Positions 44,765 to 54,594 of a stretch of DNA of 64,000 nucleotides are shown piece by piece. Under the pieces are notes generated by a model that saw only the letters and a program-made list of their open reading frames with translations, made no database searches and was not told the DNA's origin. A program made the translations under genes and the position numbers. Source of the DNA: Blastomonas aquatica (lineage in GTDB: Bacteria; Pseudomonadota; Alphaproteobacteria; Sphingomonadales; Sphingomonadaceae); NCBI RefSeq assembly GCF_014639875.1, contig NZ_BMGD01000006.1, positions 124,001 to 188,000 of the forward strand, written 5' to 3'. Within the stretch, counting starts at the first letter, position 1. Each line of letters opens with the position of its first letter.

Positions 44765-46369
44765 ATGCTTGATTTTCCGCGCTGGAAAACGATCTCGATC
44801 AGTCTGATACTCGCCTTGGGCGTGCTGCTGGCGATCCCCAGCCTGCTGCCTGCCGGTGCGGCGCAATATTATCCCTCGTTCCTTCCACAGGCCCAGGTCA
44901 ATCTGGGACTGGACCTTCAGGGCGGCAGCCATATCCTGTTGGAGGGCGATCCTGTCGATGTAGCGGCGCAGCGGCTGCAGAACATGGAAGAGACCGTGCG
45001 CGGTGCCATGCGTGCCGCCACTCCGCGGATCGGCATTGGCGACATATCACGCGAGGGCGGCAGGTTGTCGTTCCTGGTGCGCGATGTCTCGCAAGTCGAT
45101 GCCGCCCGCGAGGCCATTCTGCCATTGACCACCGGCGCAGGGCTGACCGGCCAGCGCGACTGGGATATCGAGGTTCGCGACACCAGCCGGATCGTGCTGA
45201 CCCCCACCGAGGCGGGCCTCACCGAAGCGCTCGACCAGGCCATGGAAACCGCAACCGAAGTGGTGCGCAAGCGCATCGATGAACTCGGAACGCGCGAGCC
45301 CACGATCATCCGCCAGGGCGACAACCGCATCGTGGTGCAGGTGCCCGGTCTTGACGACCCCGAAGCCCTGAAGGAACTGCTCGGCCAGACAGCAGAGCTC
45401 GAGTTCAAGCTGGTCGATCTGAACGCCAGCCCCGAGGATATCGCCGCTGGACGTGCGCCGGTGGGCAGCGAAATCGTGCCTTATCCCACCAACCCCGCTG
45501 GCGGCACGGCGATCGCCGTACGTCGTCTGGGTGGTATCCGCGGCGACAAGCTGACCAATGCGCAGCAAAGCTTCGATCAGCAGACCAACGAGCCTGTCGT
45601 CTCGATCACCTTCGACCGCGAAGGCGGCGCGCGTTTTGCCCGGCTGACGCAGGAGAATGTCAACAAGCCGTTCGCGATGATCCTGGATGGCGAAGTGCTC
45701 TCGGCCCCCAATATCAACGAGCCGATTCTGGGCGGAACCGCCCAGATCTCCGGCAGCTTTACAACGGAAACCGCAAACCAGCTCGCGATCGCGCTGCGCT
45801 CGGGCGCGCTGCCGATCGAGCTCAAGGTGGTCGAGGAACGCTCGGTCGGGCCCGACCTTGGTGCCGAATCGATTCAGCTGGGTCTGCTTGCGGGCGCGGT
45901 TGGCACGATCGCCGTGCTGGCCTTCATGATCCTGACCTATGGCCGGTTTGGGGTTTACGCCAATATCGCTCTGGTGCTCAACATCCTGCTGATCCTGGGC
46001 GTCATGGCGCTGATGAATGCAACGCTGACATTGCCAGGTATTGCAGGGTTCGTCCTCACCATCGGTGCTGCGGTCGATGCCAACGTGCTGATCAATGAAC
46101 GCATTCGAGAAGAACGCAAGAACGGCAGGCGCATCATCCAGGCGATCGAGGTCGGCTATACCGAAGCGTCGCGTGCCATTTTCGATGCCAACATCACCAA
46201 TGTGATCGCGGCGGTGCTGTTGTTCCTGTTCGGCTCCGGGCCGGTTCGCGGCTTTGCGGTGGTGCTGATGATCGGCATCGTCACGTCGGTGTGGACTGCG
46301 GTGTATGTAACGCGCATGTTCGTCGCCATCTGGCTGAAGCGCGAACGTCCGCGCGAACTCGTAATTTAA
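44765..46369 (+). CDS. secD: protein translocase subunit SecD
   Basis: 534 aa from the ATG at 44765 (MLDFPRWKTISISLILALGV). RND-type protein that uses the proton gradient to pull secreted proteins. Six TMs: one at the N-terminus, then five after ~residue 370. Signatures: LGLDLQGGSHILLE in the P1 head base, then TETANQLAIALRSGALPIEL and IAGFVLTIGAAVDANVLINE (with the proton-path Asp). Upstream of secF by 14 bp. Confidence 0.96.
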   Translation: MLDFPRWKTISISLILALGVLLAIPSLLPAGAAQYYPSFLPQAQVNLGLDLQGGSHILLEGDPVDVAAQRLQNMEETVRGAMRAATPRIGIGDISREGGRLSFLVRDVSQVDAAREAILPLTTGAGLTGQRDWDIEVRDTSRIVLTPTEAGLTEALDQAMETATEVVRKRIDELGTREPTIIRQGDNRIVVQVPGLDDPEALKELLGQTAELEFKLVDLNASPEDIAAGRAPVGSEIVPYPTNPAGGTAIAVRRLGGIRGDKLTNAQQSFDQQTNEPVVSITFDREGGARFARLTQENVNKPFAMILDGEVLSAPNINEPILGGTAQISGSFTTETANQLAIALRSGALPIELKVVEERSVGPDLGAESIQLGLLAGAVGTIAVLAFMILTYGRFGVYANIALVLNILLILGVMALMNATLTLPGIAGFVLTIGAAVDANVLINERIREERKNGRRIIQAIEVGYTEASRAIFDANITNVIAAVLLFLFGSGPVRGFAVVLMIGIVTSVWTAVYVTRMFVAIWLKRERPRELVI

Positions 46370-46383
46370 CAAGGCTTGATCCC

Positions 46384-47373
46384 ATGAAGCTCCTCAAGCT
46401 CGTCCCGGACAACACCAATTTCCGCTTTCTGCGCTGGCGCAAGCTGGCCATGACGATCAGCCTGCTGACGATTATCGCGTCGATCGTTCTGGTCGGTGTG
46501 CGTGGTCTGAACCTTGGTGTCGATTTTGTCGGTGGCCAGATGATCCAGGTCACCTTCGATGAGGTCGAAGAGGCTCCGGTTGCGCAGCTGCGCTCCGATA
46601 TCCAGGCGTTGAACCTGGGCGAATCGACCATCCAGCGCTTTGGCCAGCCCAATCAGGTTTCGGTGCGCATGCGGCTGGACGGCGACAATGCCGAAGAGGT
46701 CAACGCGGTGACGAGCCGGGTGACGCAGATGATCACCACGCAATACGCCGAGCAGGGCGCGCGGATCGACGGCGTGGATTCTGTATCGGGCAAGGTTTCA
46801 GGCGAGCTGCTATCGACCGGGGTTTATTCGCTGGTGTTCGCGATGATCGCCATCGCCATCTACATCTGGTTCCGGTTCGAATGGCAGTTCGGCGTCGCCG
46901 CGCTGTTCGCGCTGTTCCACGATGTCACGCTGACCTTCGGCTTTTTCGCGCTGACCCAGCTTGAATTCAATCTCAATATCGTGGCGGCCCTGCTCACCAT
47001 CATCGGCTACTCGCTCAACGATACCATCGTCGTGTTTGACCGCGTGCGCGAGAACCTGCGCAAATACCGCAAGATGGACATGATTGCGCTGCTCGACCTT
47101 TCGACCAACGAGACGCTGGCGCGCACGATCATGACCACGCTGACCATGCTGATCGCGCTGATGGCGCTGCTGCTGATCGGCCCTGGCGTGATCTTCGGCT
47201 TTACTGCCGCTATGACCCTGGGCCTCTTCGTCGGCTCCTATTCGTCGGTCTATATGGCCAACCCCATCCTCGTGTGGCTGGGCGTGGGCGCGCACAGCTT
47301 TGTTCCGCATATGAGCGATGCCGACCGGGCCGAGGCCAAGCTGAAAGAGGGCATCGGCGGCGCCAAGCCTTGA
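46384..47373 (+). CDS. secF: protein translocase subunit SecF
   Basis: 329 aa from the ATG at 46384 (MKLLKLVPDNTNFRFLRWRK), 14 bp after secD. Six TMs; the P4 segment LNLGVDFVGGQMIQVTF follows TM1 and the conserved helix GYSLNDTIVVFDRVRENLRK lies in TM4-5. Forms the SecDF complex in the inner membrane. 14 bp upstream of the Mth938-like gene. Confidence 0.96.
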   Translation: MKLLKLVPDNTNFRFLRWRKLAMTISLLTIIASIVLVGVRGLNLGVDFVGGQMIQVTFDEVEEAPVAQLRSDIQALNLGESTIQRFGQPNQVSVRMRLDGDNAEEVNAVTSRVTQMITTQYAEQGARIDGVDSVSGKVSGELLSTGVYSLVFAMIAIAIYIWFRFEWQFGVAALFALFHDVTLTFGFFALTQLEFNLNIVAALLTIIGYSLNDTIVVFDRVRENLRKYRKMDMIALLDLSTNETLARTIMTTLTMLIALMALLLIGPGVIFGFTAAMTLGLFVGSYSSVYMANPILVWLGVGAHSFVPHMSDADRAEAKLKEGIGGAKP

Positions 47374-47387
47374 CAGGCCGTTGAGAC

Positions 47388-47780
47388 ATGGCTGAATTCA
47401 ATCAGGACCCGCGCGCATCCGGCCCGGTGATCACCGGGTTCACCGCGCATGGCTTCAAGCTGGATGGCGACAATCTGGGTCCGCGCCGGGTGGAATCGAG
47501 CCTGGTGCTCACCCCCGTTTCGGCCATGCCCTGGAATGCGCCCGCCATCGATGCACTCGATATCGCGGCATTCGATCAGGTGCTGGCGATGTCTCCACCG
47601 CCTGAATTCATGCTGCTGGGAACCGGCCCCGGGCTGGCGCATCCGCCCCGGGCGCTCATCCGTGCCATGGAAGCGCACGGCATCGGTGTCGAAGTGATGG
47701 ACAGCCGCGCCGCGGCCCGCGCCTGGGGCATCCTTCGATCAGAAGACCGCTGGATTGCAGCGGCGATCATGGGGCTCTGA
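47388..47780 (+). CDS. Mth938-like domain (DUF498/NDUFAF3-type) protein
   Basis: 130 aa, the usual size of this single-domain family. Contains VITGFTAHGFKLDGDNLGPR, SSLVLTPVSAMPWNAPAIDA and MLLGTGPGLAHPPRALIRAM, followed by AHGIGVEVMDSRAAARAW, matching the family whose mitochondrial member NDUFAF3 helps assemble complex I. In many alphaproteobacteria it follows secF, as here (14 bp). A membrane-protein assembly role is a plausible inference. Confidence 0.9.
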   Translation: MAEFNQDPRASGPVITGFTAHGFKLDGDNLGPRRVESSLVLTPVSAMPWNAPAIDALDIAAFDQVLAMSPPPEFMLLGTGPGLAHPPRALIRAMEAHGIGVEVMDSRAAARAWGILRSEDRWIAAAIMGL

Positions 47781-47994
47781 TCAGCCGCGAGGCCTTTCGT
47801 TCAGGCTGATGATCGGCGCCGTGCCCAAGGTGTCGTTCTGATCTGACAACCGAGAGTTTGGGCGTCGGCAGCAAGGTGCACTTCCTCGCCGTCGCGCCGA
47901 GCGCTCCGCAGATTACCGAACCATAATTTGACCAAGCCAGCCGCGGCTTGCTGTTGTGTGCCCCTGTCTGAATCAGGGGGGAGATCACGACATC

Positions 47995-48921
47995 ATGGCC
48001 CATCGGCACTCTCTTGCCGCCATCGTGGCTTGCGCTGCGGTTCTGAGCGGATGCACCAGCCTGAGCGGAGCGCAACGGCCGGTGCTGGCGCCCTCCGATA
48101 GCGTCGCTGCGGCGCAGCAGTTCAAGCCTGAGGTTTCGATCCGCAGTTTCTATGCCAGCGCCAACAGCGCGCGACTTGACCTGTCCCCCATGGATTACCG
48201 CAATCTGGTCATCGCGCTGTACCTTGAAGCGATAGATGCCCGCTTTGCCGAGTTTCGCGCGCAGGCAGGGTCCGAAAGCCGGGCTTCGGGACTTGCCTTC
48301 GATATCGCCCTGCTGGGCCTTACCGGGGCCGCCGCTGTGGCCGAGGCGGACGAGGTCAATCCCTTCGCCACCGCAGCCGCCGCCTTTTTGGGCGCGCGCA
48401 GCGCGTTCGACAAGAACCTGTTCTATGACCGCACCTTGCCTGCGATGTTCGCAACAATGGAGGCCGAACGCGCGCGGGTTCGCACCGATATCGTCCGCGC
48501 GATGAAGAAGGATCACAAGACCTATCCCCTGCCGTTGGCCTTCGGCGATCTCGCCGCCTATCAGCGCGCCGGATCGTTCGAATATGCGATCGCCCAGGTG
48601 GTCAACCGCGCGGTCGAAGCCCAGACCGAGAATGAAGCCATTCTTGCCAATGCATTGACCGCCTGTACCTTTGCCGAAGATATGGAGGCCTCGACCGAGA
48701 CGCTGGCAGAACTGCTGCAGGACGAAAAGGACGCAACCGTGCGTGCCCGTCGCATCGCGCTTGCCGCGCAGGAATTCGGAACGCCCGAAGGCGCGACCCC
48801 GGACGAGACGCTGCGCAACATCGGCATCGCGCTGGATACCAATTACTGCCGCGCAAAAGATCGCGAAGCCAAGGTTCTCGATATCCAGACCAAGATACAG
48901 GCAATGGAGGCAACACCGTGA
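47995..48921 (+). CDS. predicted lipoprotein of unknown function
   Basis: 308 aa from the ATG at 47995 (MAHRHSLAAIVACAAVLSGC), lipobox LSGC with Cys20. The mature part is mostly helical, without membrane segments except a weakly hydrophobic stretch (IALLGLTGAAAVAEADEVNP). Recognisable sequence features are YRNLVIALYLEAIDARFAEF and FYDRTLPAMFATMEAERARV; no known catalytic motif. The next gene starts inside its stop codon (GTGA overlap), so the two are probably one functional unit. Annotated only as a surface or periplasmic lipoprotein. Confidence 0.75.
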   Translation: MAHRHSLAAIVACAAVLSGCTSLSGAQRPVLAPSDSVAAAQQFKPEVSIRSFYASANSARLDLSPMDYRNLVIALYLEAIDARFAEFRAQAGSESRASGLAFDIALLGLTGAAAVAEADEVNPFATAAAAFLGARSAFDKNLFYDRTLPAMFATMEAERARVRTDIVRAMKKDHKTYPLPLAFGDLAAYQRAGSFEYAIAQVVNRAVEAQTENEAILANALTACTFAEDMEASTETLAELLQDEKDATVRARRIALAAQEFGTPEGATPDETLRNIGIALDTNYCRAKDREAKVLDIQTKIQAMEATP

Positions 48922-49202
48922 GCGAAGACAGGAAATATCCGCCAACCTATACGCTGGCGCAATTGCAGACTGCACTGCGCACCGATGAAGCGTGGTGGGG
49001 GGCAATCACCGCGATCCGCGCCATCGGCGACTATACCGTGGTGACATTCGTACGGCCACGGCCCGCCAAAAGACCGGTCACGCTGCTGCCGATGATCGGC
49101 AATGCTGCCCCGCCCCCACCCGAAGGAACAGCGCTGGTCGTAACGGGGGAAGCGATGATCAAGTCGGTCTCGATGAAAATAGCGGCGTTTCGCAAAGGTT
49201 GA
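48918..49202 (+). CDS. small protein of unknown function, partner of the preceding lipoprotein
   Basis: 94 aa, GTG start with a 4-nt overlap with the lipoprotein stop. No signal peptide. Sequence begins MSEDRKYPPTYTLAQLQTAL and contains IRAIGDYTVVTFVRPRPAKR, a possible two-strand element, with a Pro-rich AAPPPPEGT loop and a basic end (SMKIAAFRKG). No recognised domain. Tight coupling suggests a shared role with the lipoprotein, in the cytoplasm. Confidence 0.6.
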   Translation: MSEDRKYPPTYTLAQLQTALRTDEAWWGAITAIRAIGDYTVVTFVRPRPAKRPVTLLPMIGNAAPPPPEGTALVVTGEAMIKSVSMKIAAFRKG

Positions 49203-49343
49203 CCGTTCCGCAGCCCTTGCCCGCTTTGGCTGGATGGGTAGCGCTTTTGGGACATTGCACATCTTCCAGCCCCGTGGCCTATTGTCATTCTCGATCTGGC
49301 TGATGGGTTTTCCTTGTTTGGAGGATAGGCAACCGTGCCCTAG

Positions 49344-51569
<2,226 letters not shown>

Positions 51570-51595
51570 CCGGCTCAAAAGAGCGCCAAGACAAG

Positions 51596-51624
51596 AACCC
51601 CGGGCGGCAACGTCCGGGGTTTTT
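51596..51624 (+). terminator. rho-independent terminator of katG
   Basis: AACCCCGG (51596-51603) pairs with CCGGGGTT (51614-51621) around a 10-nt loop, followed by TTTTT. It lies 26 bp after the katG stop and also faces the ArsR gene end on the opposite strand, 14 bp further on. Confidence 0.85.
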
Positions 51625-51634
51625 GCGTGGCCGC

Positions 51635-52036
51635 CTAGCCGATCCGGGCGAAACCCGCAGCGCCGTGCGGGACACGCGCGGACGGCTCGGCACTGACAGG
51701 CGTCTGCAGGGCCTGATGCAGCGCGGCAGCCGGATCATCCTTGCCCCCCATCATGGCCTCCATCGTCCGCAGGCACAGAGCCACCGTGTCGTCAGCCAGC
51801 GTGTAGAACACCTGCTTGGCCGCACGGCGGGTTCGGACCAATTCGGCGCGGCGCAGTTCGGCGAGCTGCTGGCTGAGCGCGGGTTGACCGATCGCGGTTG
51901 CGGCATCGATCTGCCCGACGGTCTTTTCCCCCGCCAACAGGCTCGAGAGGATCATCAACCGTTGCGGCTGGGCATAGGCGCGCAGTTTTTCGGTCATCGC
52001 CTCAGCCAGCGCGCGGCTTTGATAGATCGCGGTCAT
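51635..52036 (-). CDS. ArsR/SmtB-family transcriptional regulator
   Basis: 133 aa. Winged helix-turn-helix: PQRLMILSSLLAGEKTVGQI, then the recognition region ALSQQLAELRRAELVRTRRA and VFYTLADDTVALCLRTMEAM. This pattern fits the BigR/SqrR-like group controlling sulfide genes, but only one Cys (in VALCLRTME) is present instead of the two redox Cys that BigR uses. Its start overlaps the peroxiredoxin stop (ATGA), so the two are co-transcribed and the regulator probably binds the divergent promoter at 52735-52767. Confidence 0.85.
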   Translation of the reverse strand: MTAIYQSRALAEAMTEKLRAYAQPQRLMILSSLLAGEKTVGQIDAATAIGQPALSQQLAELRRAELVRTRRAAKQVFYTLADDTVALCLRTMEAMMGGKDDPAAALHQALQTPVSAEPSARVPHGAAGFARIG

Positions 52037-52686
52037 GATGCTGCGACCTTGCGGCAGAACCAGTCGGCTGCAGCCCCATCGGGCATCGCTTCAGGGTCGG
52101 GAGCCTGCAGCAGATCATCGCCAGGTTGCCAACCTTCCGGCGTCATCACCGATCCATCATCCGCGCGCTGCAATGCTGCCAGCAACCGCAGCATCTCGGC
52201 CACCGATCGGCCGACATTGTGCGGATAGGTCGTGATCGCGCGGACTATCCCCTGCGGATCAATGAAATAGGTGCACCGCATCGCCGCACTGCTCTCGGCC
52301 AGCTCATCGATCATGCCGTACGCGTGACCGATCGCCATCGACGGGTCTTCAACCACGGGAAAGCTGATGGTGACGCCGAAGCTTTCGCGGATCGCGTGCA
52401 GCCAGGCGTGGTGCGCGTACAGGCTATCGACCGACAGCCCCAGCAGCGCACAGTCCATCGCCCGGAACTGGTCCGCTGCGCGCTCCATGCCGATGAACTC
52501 GGTGGTGCAGACTGGGGTGAAATCCGCCGGGTGCGAGAAGAACACCAGCCAATGCCCACGATAGTCTCGCAACGACTTTTCCCCTTGGGTCGTACGTGCG
52601 GTGAAATCGGGTGCGGGATCGCCGATCCGGATCGCGCGCGCCGGGAGGCGGGTGGAGCTTTCATACAGGTTCATGTCGTGCGCCAT
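52033..52686 (-). CDS. 1-Cys-type (Prx6-like) peroxiredoxin
   Basis: 217 aa, Prx6-type length. Reduces peroxides in the cytoplasm. N-terminal active site HPADFTPVCTTEFIGMERAA with the peroxidatic Cys and supporting Thr, then LSVDSLYAHHAWLHAIRESF. Two further Cys occur: in FRAMDCALLG and near the C-terminus in DWFCRKVAAS, which resembles archaeal-type Prx6 with a resolving C-terminal Cys. First gene of the minus-strand pair in the sulfur island. Confidence 0.92.
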   Translation of the reverse strand: MAHDMNLYESSTRLPARAIRIGDPAPDFTARTTQGEKSLRDYRGHWLVFFSHPADFTPVCTTEFIGMERAADQFRAMDCALLGLSVDSLYAHHAWLHAIRESFGVTISFPVVEDPSMAIGHAYGMIDELAESSAAMRCTYFIDPQGIVRAITTYPHNVGRSVAEMLRLLAALQRADDGSVMTPEGWQPGDDLLQAPDPEAMPDGAAADWFCRKVAAS

Positions 52687-52716
52687 CTCACATCTGTGGG
52701 GACCAAATCAATTGGC

Positions 52717-52767
52717 TTGACGGCCCCCTCTTACTTAATTACATAATTCCTGTAAATATGAATTTAA
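52717..52767 (+). promoter_or_regulatory. promoter and inverted-repeat operator of the sulfur operon
   Basis: TTGACG (52717-52722), a 17-bp spacer and TACATA (52740-52745) form a good sigma-70-type promoter. It is overlapped by an inverted repeat: TTACA (52739-52743) and TGTAA (52751-52755), with outer arms TTAATTACAT and ATGAATTTAA (52735-52767, 8 of 10 complementary). This AT-rich site in otherwise GC-rich DNA is what an ArsR-type repressor would bind; the divergent minus-strand start is also nearby. The regulator-site link is inferred. Confidence 0.65.
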
Positions 52768-52779
52768 AGAGGATTCCCC

Positions 52780-53697
52780 ATGTCCGACTCCGTCCTTGCA
52801 ACCGCTTCCGCCCAGATTGCCAACGCCCAGCACGGCGTGCCCGTCATCAAGGCGTTCTTCGACACGGCCACCAACACGGTGTCCTATGTCGTCCACGATC
52901 CCGAATCCCTCCGCGGAGCGATCATAGACAGCGTGCTGGACTATGATCCCGCATCGGGTCGCACCTCCTTCTCTTCGGCAGATACGATCATCGATTATGT
53001 CGGGGAGAAGGAGCTTGCGATCGACTGGATGCTCGAAACGCACGCGCATGCCGATCACCTCTCGGCCGCACCGTATCTGCAGCAGCGCCTGGGCGGACAG
53101 ATCGCCATCGGCGCATCGATCACCCTGGTGCAGAACGTGTTCGGCAAACTGTTCAATGCCGGCACCGAGTTTGAGCGCGATGGCAGCGATTTCGACGTGC
53201 TGTTCCACGATGGCGATCACTTCAAGATCGGCAATCTCGACGTGACCGTGATGCATGTTCCCGGCCATACGCCTGCCGATATCGCCTATGTCATCGGCGA
53301 TGCGGTGTTCCTGGGCGATACCATGTTCATGCCCGATTACGGCACCGCGCGCGCCGATTTCCCCGGGGGCGATGCGCGCACCCTGTTTCGCTCGCTCCGC
53401 CGCATTCTCGAGCTTCCGGCGGATACCCGGCTGTTCATGTGCCACGATTACCTGCCCGAAGGCCGCGAGCACTTCGTCTGGGAGACGACGGTGGCCGACC
53501 AGCGCGCGCACAATGTCCATGCGCATGACGGCATCACCGAAGACGAGTTCGTCGCAATGCGCGAGAAGCGCGATGCGGGGCTCGATATGCCCAAGCTGAT
53601 CCTGCCGTCGATCCAGGTCAACATGCGTGCAGGCCATCTGCCCGAGCCCGAAGATAACGGCGTGCGGTATCTCAAGATTCCGCTCAACGCACTGTGA
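52780..53697 (+). CDS. MBL-fold persulfide dioxygenase (ETHE1/Blh type)
   Basis: 305 aa. Iron-dependent enzyme of the metallo-beta-lactamase fold that oxidises glutathione persulfide to sulfite. Metal ligands THAHADHLSAAPYL (HxHxDH), HVPGHTPADIAYVIGDAVFL, GDTMFMPDYGTARADFPGGD and CHDYLPEGREHFVWETT match the ETHE1-like family with the DYG and SARADF-type motifs. Compared with rhizobial Blh proteins (DUF442 fused N-terminally), this one has no DUF442; that domain is found in the SQR gene downstream. Begins the plus-strand operon. Confidence 0.93.
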   Translation: MSDSVLATASAQIANAQHGVPVIKAFFDTATNTVSYVVHDPESLRGAIIDSVLDYDPASGRTSFSSADTIIDYVGEKELAIDWMLETHAHADHLSAAPYLQQRLGGQIAIGASITLVQNVFGKLFNAGTEFERDGSDFDVLFHDGDHFKIGNLDVTVMHVPGHTPADIAYVIGDAVFLGDTMFMPDYGTARADFPGGDARTLFRSLRRILELPADTRLFMCHDYLPEGREHFVWETTVADQRAHNVHAHDGITEDEFVAMREKRDAGLDMPKLILPSIQVNMRAGHLPEPEDNGVRYLKIPLNAL

Positions 53698-54152
53698 CGA
53701 CGACAGCGCTGATGCTTCCGGGTTTTCCTGATGCGATGCCGCTGCAGGGGCTGGCTGGCGGGCTGATGATCGGTCTGTCCGCCGCGATCATGCTGCTGGC
53801 GCTGGGGCGTATCGCAGGCGTCAGCGGGCTTGCCGCGCGCGCGACCGGGCTTTCGGCCAGCGGCGCACCGCGCGGCATCGCGATCGCGTTCATACTCGGC
53901 CTGCCGCTAGGTGCGCTATTGATCAGCGTTATCAGCGACGGCGTGCAAACGACTTTCCCGATCAGCCCCTGGCCGCTCATCATCGGGGGGCTGCTGGTCG
54001 GCTTCGGCACCCGGCTGGGGTCGGGCTGCACCAGCGGGCACGGCGTGTGCGGCATGTCGCGCCTCTCGCCGCGCTCGCTGTTTGCCACCGCGATGTTCAT
54101 GGCCAGCGGGTTCGTGACGGTCGGGTTGCTGCGGATGGGAGGATGGTTGTGA
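53694..54152 (+). CDS. YeeE/YedE-family half-transporter, N-terminal type
   Basis: 152 aa, GTG start overlapping the dioxygenase stop by 4 nt. About four TMs: [60 protein letters not shown], and [20 protein letters not shown]. The family signature [20 protein letters not shown] has the reactive-type Cys used by TsuA-like thiosulfate importers. Works with the next gene to make a full YeeE-like protein. Cargo is likely a sulfur anion; direction unknown. Confidence 0.9.
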   Translation: MTTTALMLPGFPDAMPLQGLAGGLMIGLSAAIMLLALGRIAGVSGLAARATGLSASGAPRGIAIAFILGLPLGALLISVISDGVQTTFPISPWPLIIGGLLVGFGTRLGSGCTSGHGVCGMSRLSPRSLFATAMFMASGFVTVGLLRMGGWL

Positions 54153-54559
54153 AACAGACTGCAATTGCCTTGGCCGCCGGGCTTATCTTTGGCGCGGGGC
54201 TCGCCGTTTCAGGAATGGCCGATCCGCAGCGGGTGCAGGCGTTCCTCGATCTGTTCGGCGCATGGGACCCGACGCTGGCCTTCGTGATGGGCGGCGCGAT
54301 GATCCCGATGGCCATTGCCTGGCGCATCCAGCGGCGGATGGCAACGCCTGCTGCCGCTGGAAAATTCGAACTGCCCGGTACCACCGGTATTGACCGCAGG
54401 CTGGCAATCGGCGCGCTGATCTTTGGTGCAGGTTGGGGCATCGGCGGACTGTGCCCCGGCCCCGCCATCGCCGATCTCGCCATCGCGCCAGCGCCTGCCG
54501 CGATGTTCATCGCCGCGATGCTGGCGGGCATGGTGGTCCACAAGTTCGCATTTCGATAA
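54149..54559 (+). CDS. YeeE/YedE-family half-transporter (DUF6691), C-terminal type
   Basis: 136 aa. Start GTG at 54149 has GGGAGG 6 nt upstream and overlaps the previous stop by 4 nt (an ATG at 54143 would add two residues). TMs include TAIALAAGLIFGAGLAVSGM and ALIFGAGWGIGGLCPGPAIA, the latter with a GLCPGP motif characteristic of the half. Completes the YeeE pair in the sulfur operon; the last TM ends with KFAFR. Confidence 0.88.
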   Translation: MKQTAIALAAGLIFGAGLAVSGMADPQRVQAFLDLFGAWDPTLAFVMGGAMIPMAIAWRIQRRMATPAAAGKFELPGTTGIDRRLAIGALIFGAGWGIGGLCPGPAIADLAIAPAPAAMFIAAMLAGMVVHKFAFR

Positions 54560-54594
54560 CGATACTCCGCCAATGCGCGGGACGGGAGAGACCT

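Noticed and set aside
45047-46372. 441-codon minus-strand open frame inside secD
   Set aside because: Antisense shadow of secD with a composition typical of reverse frames.
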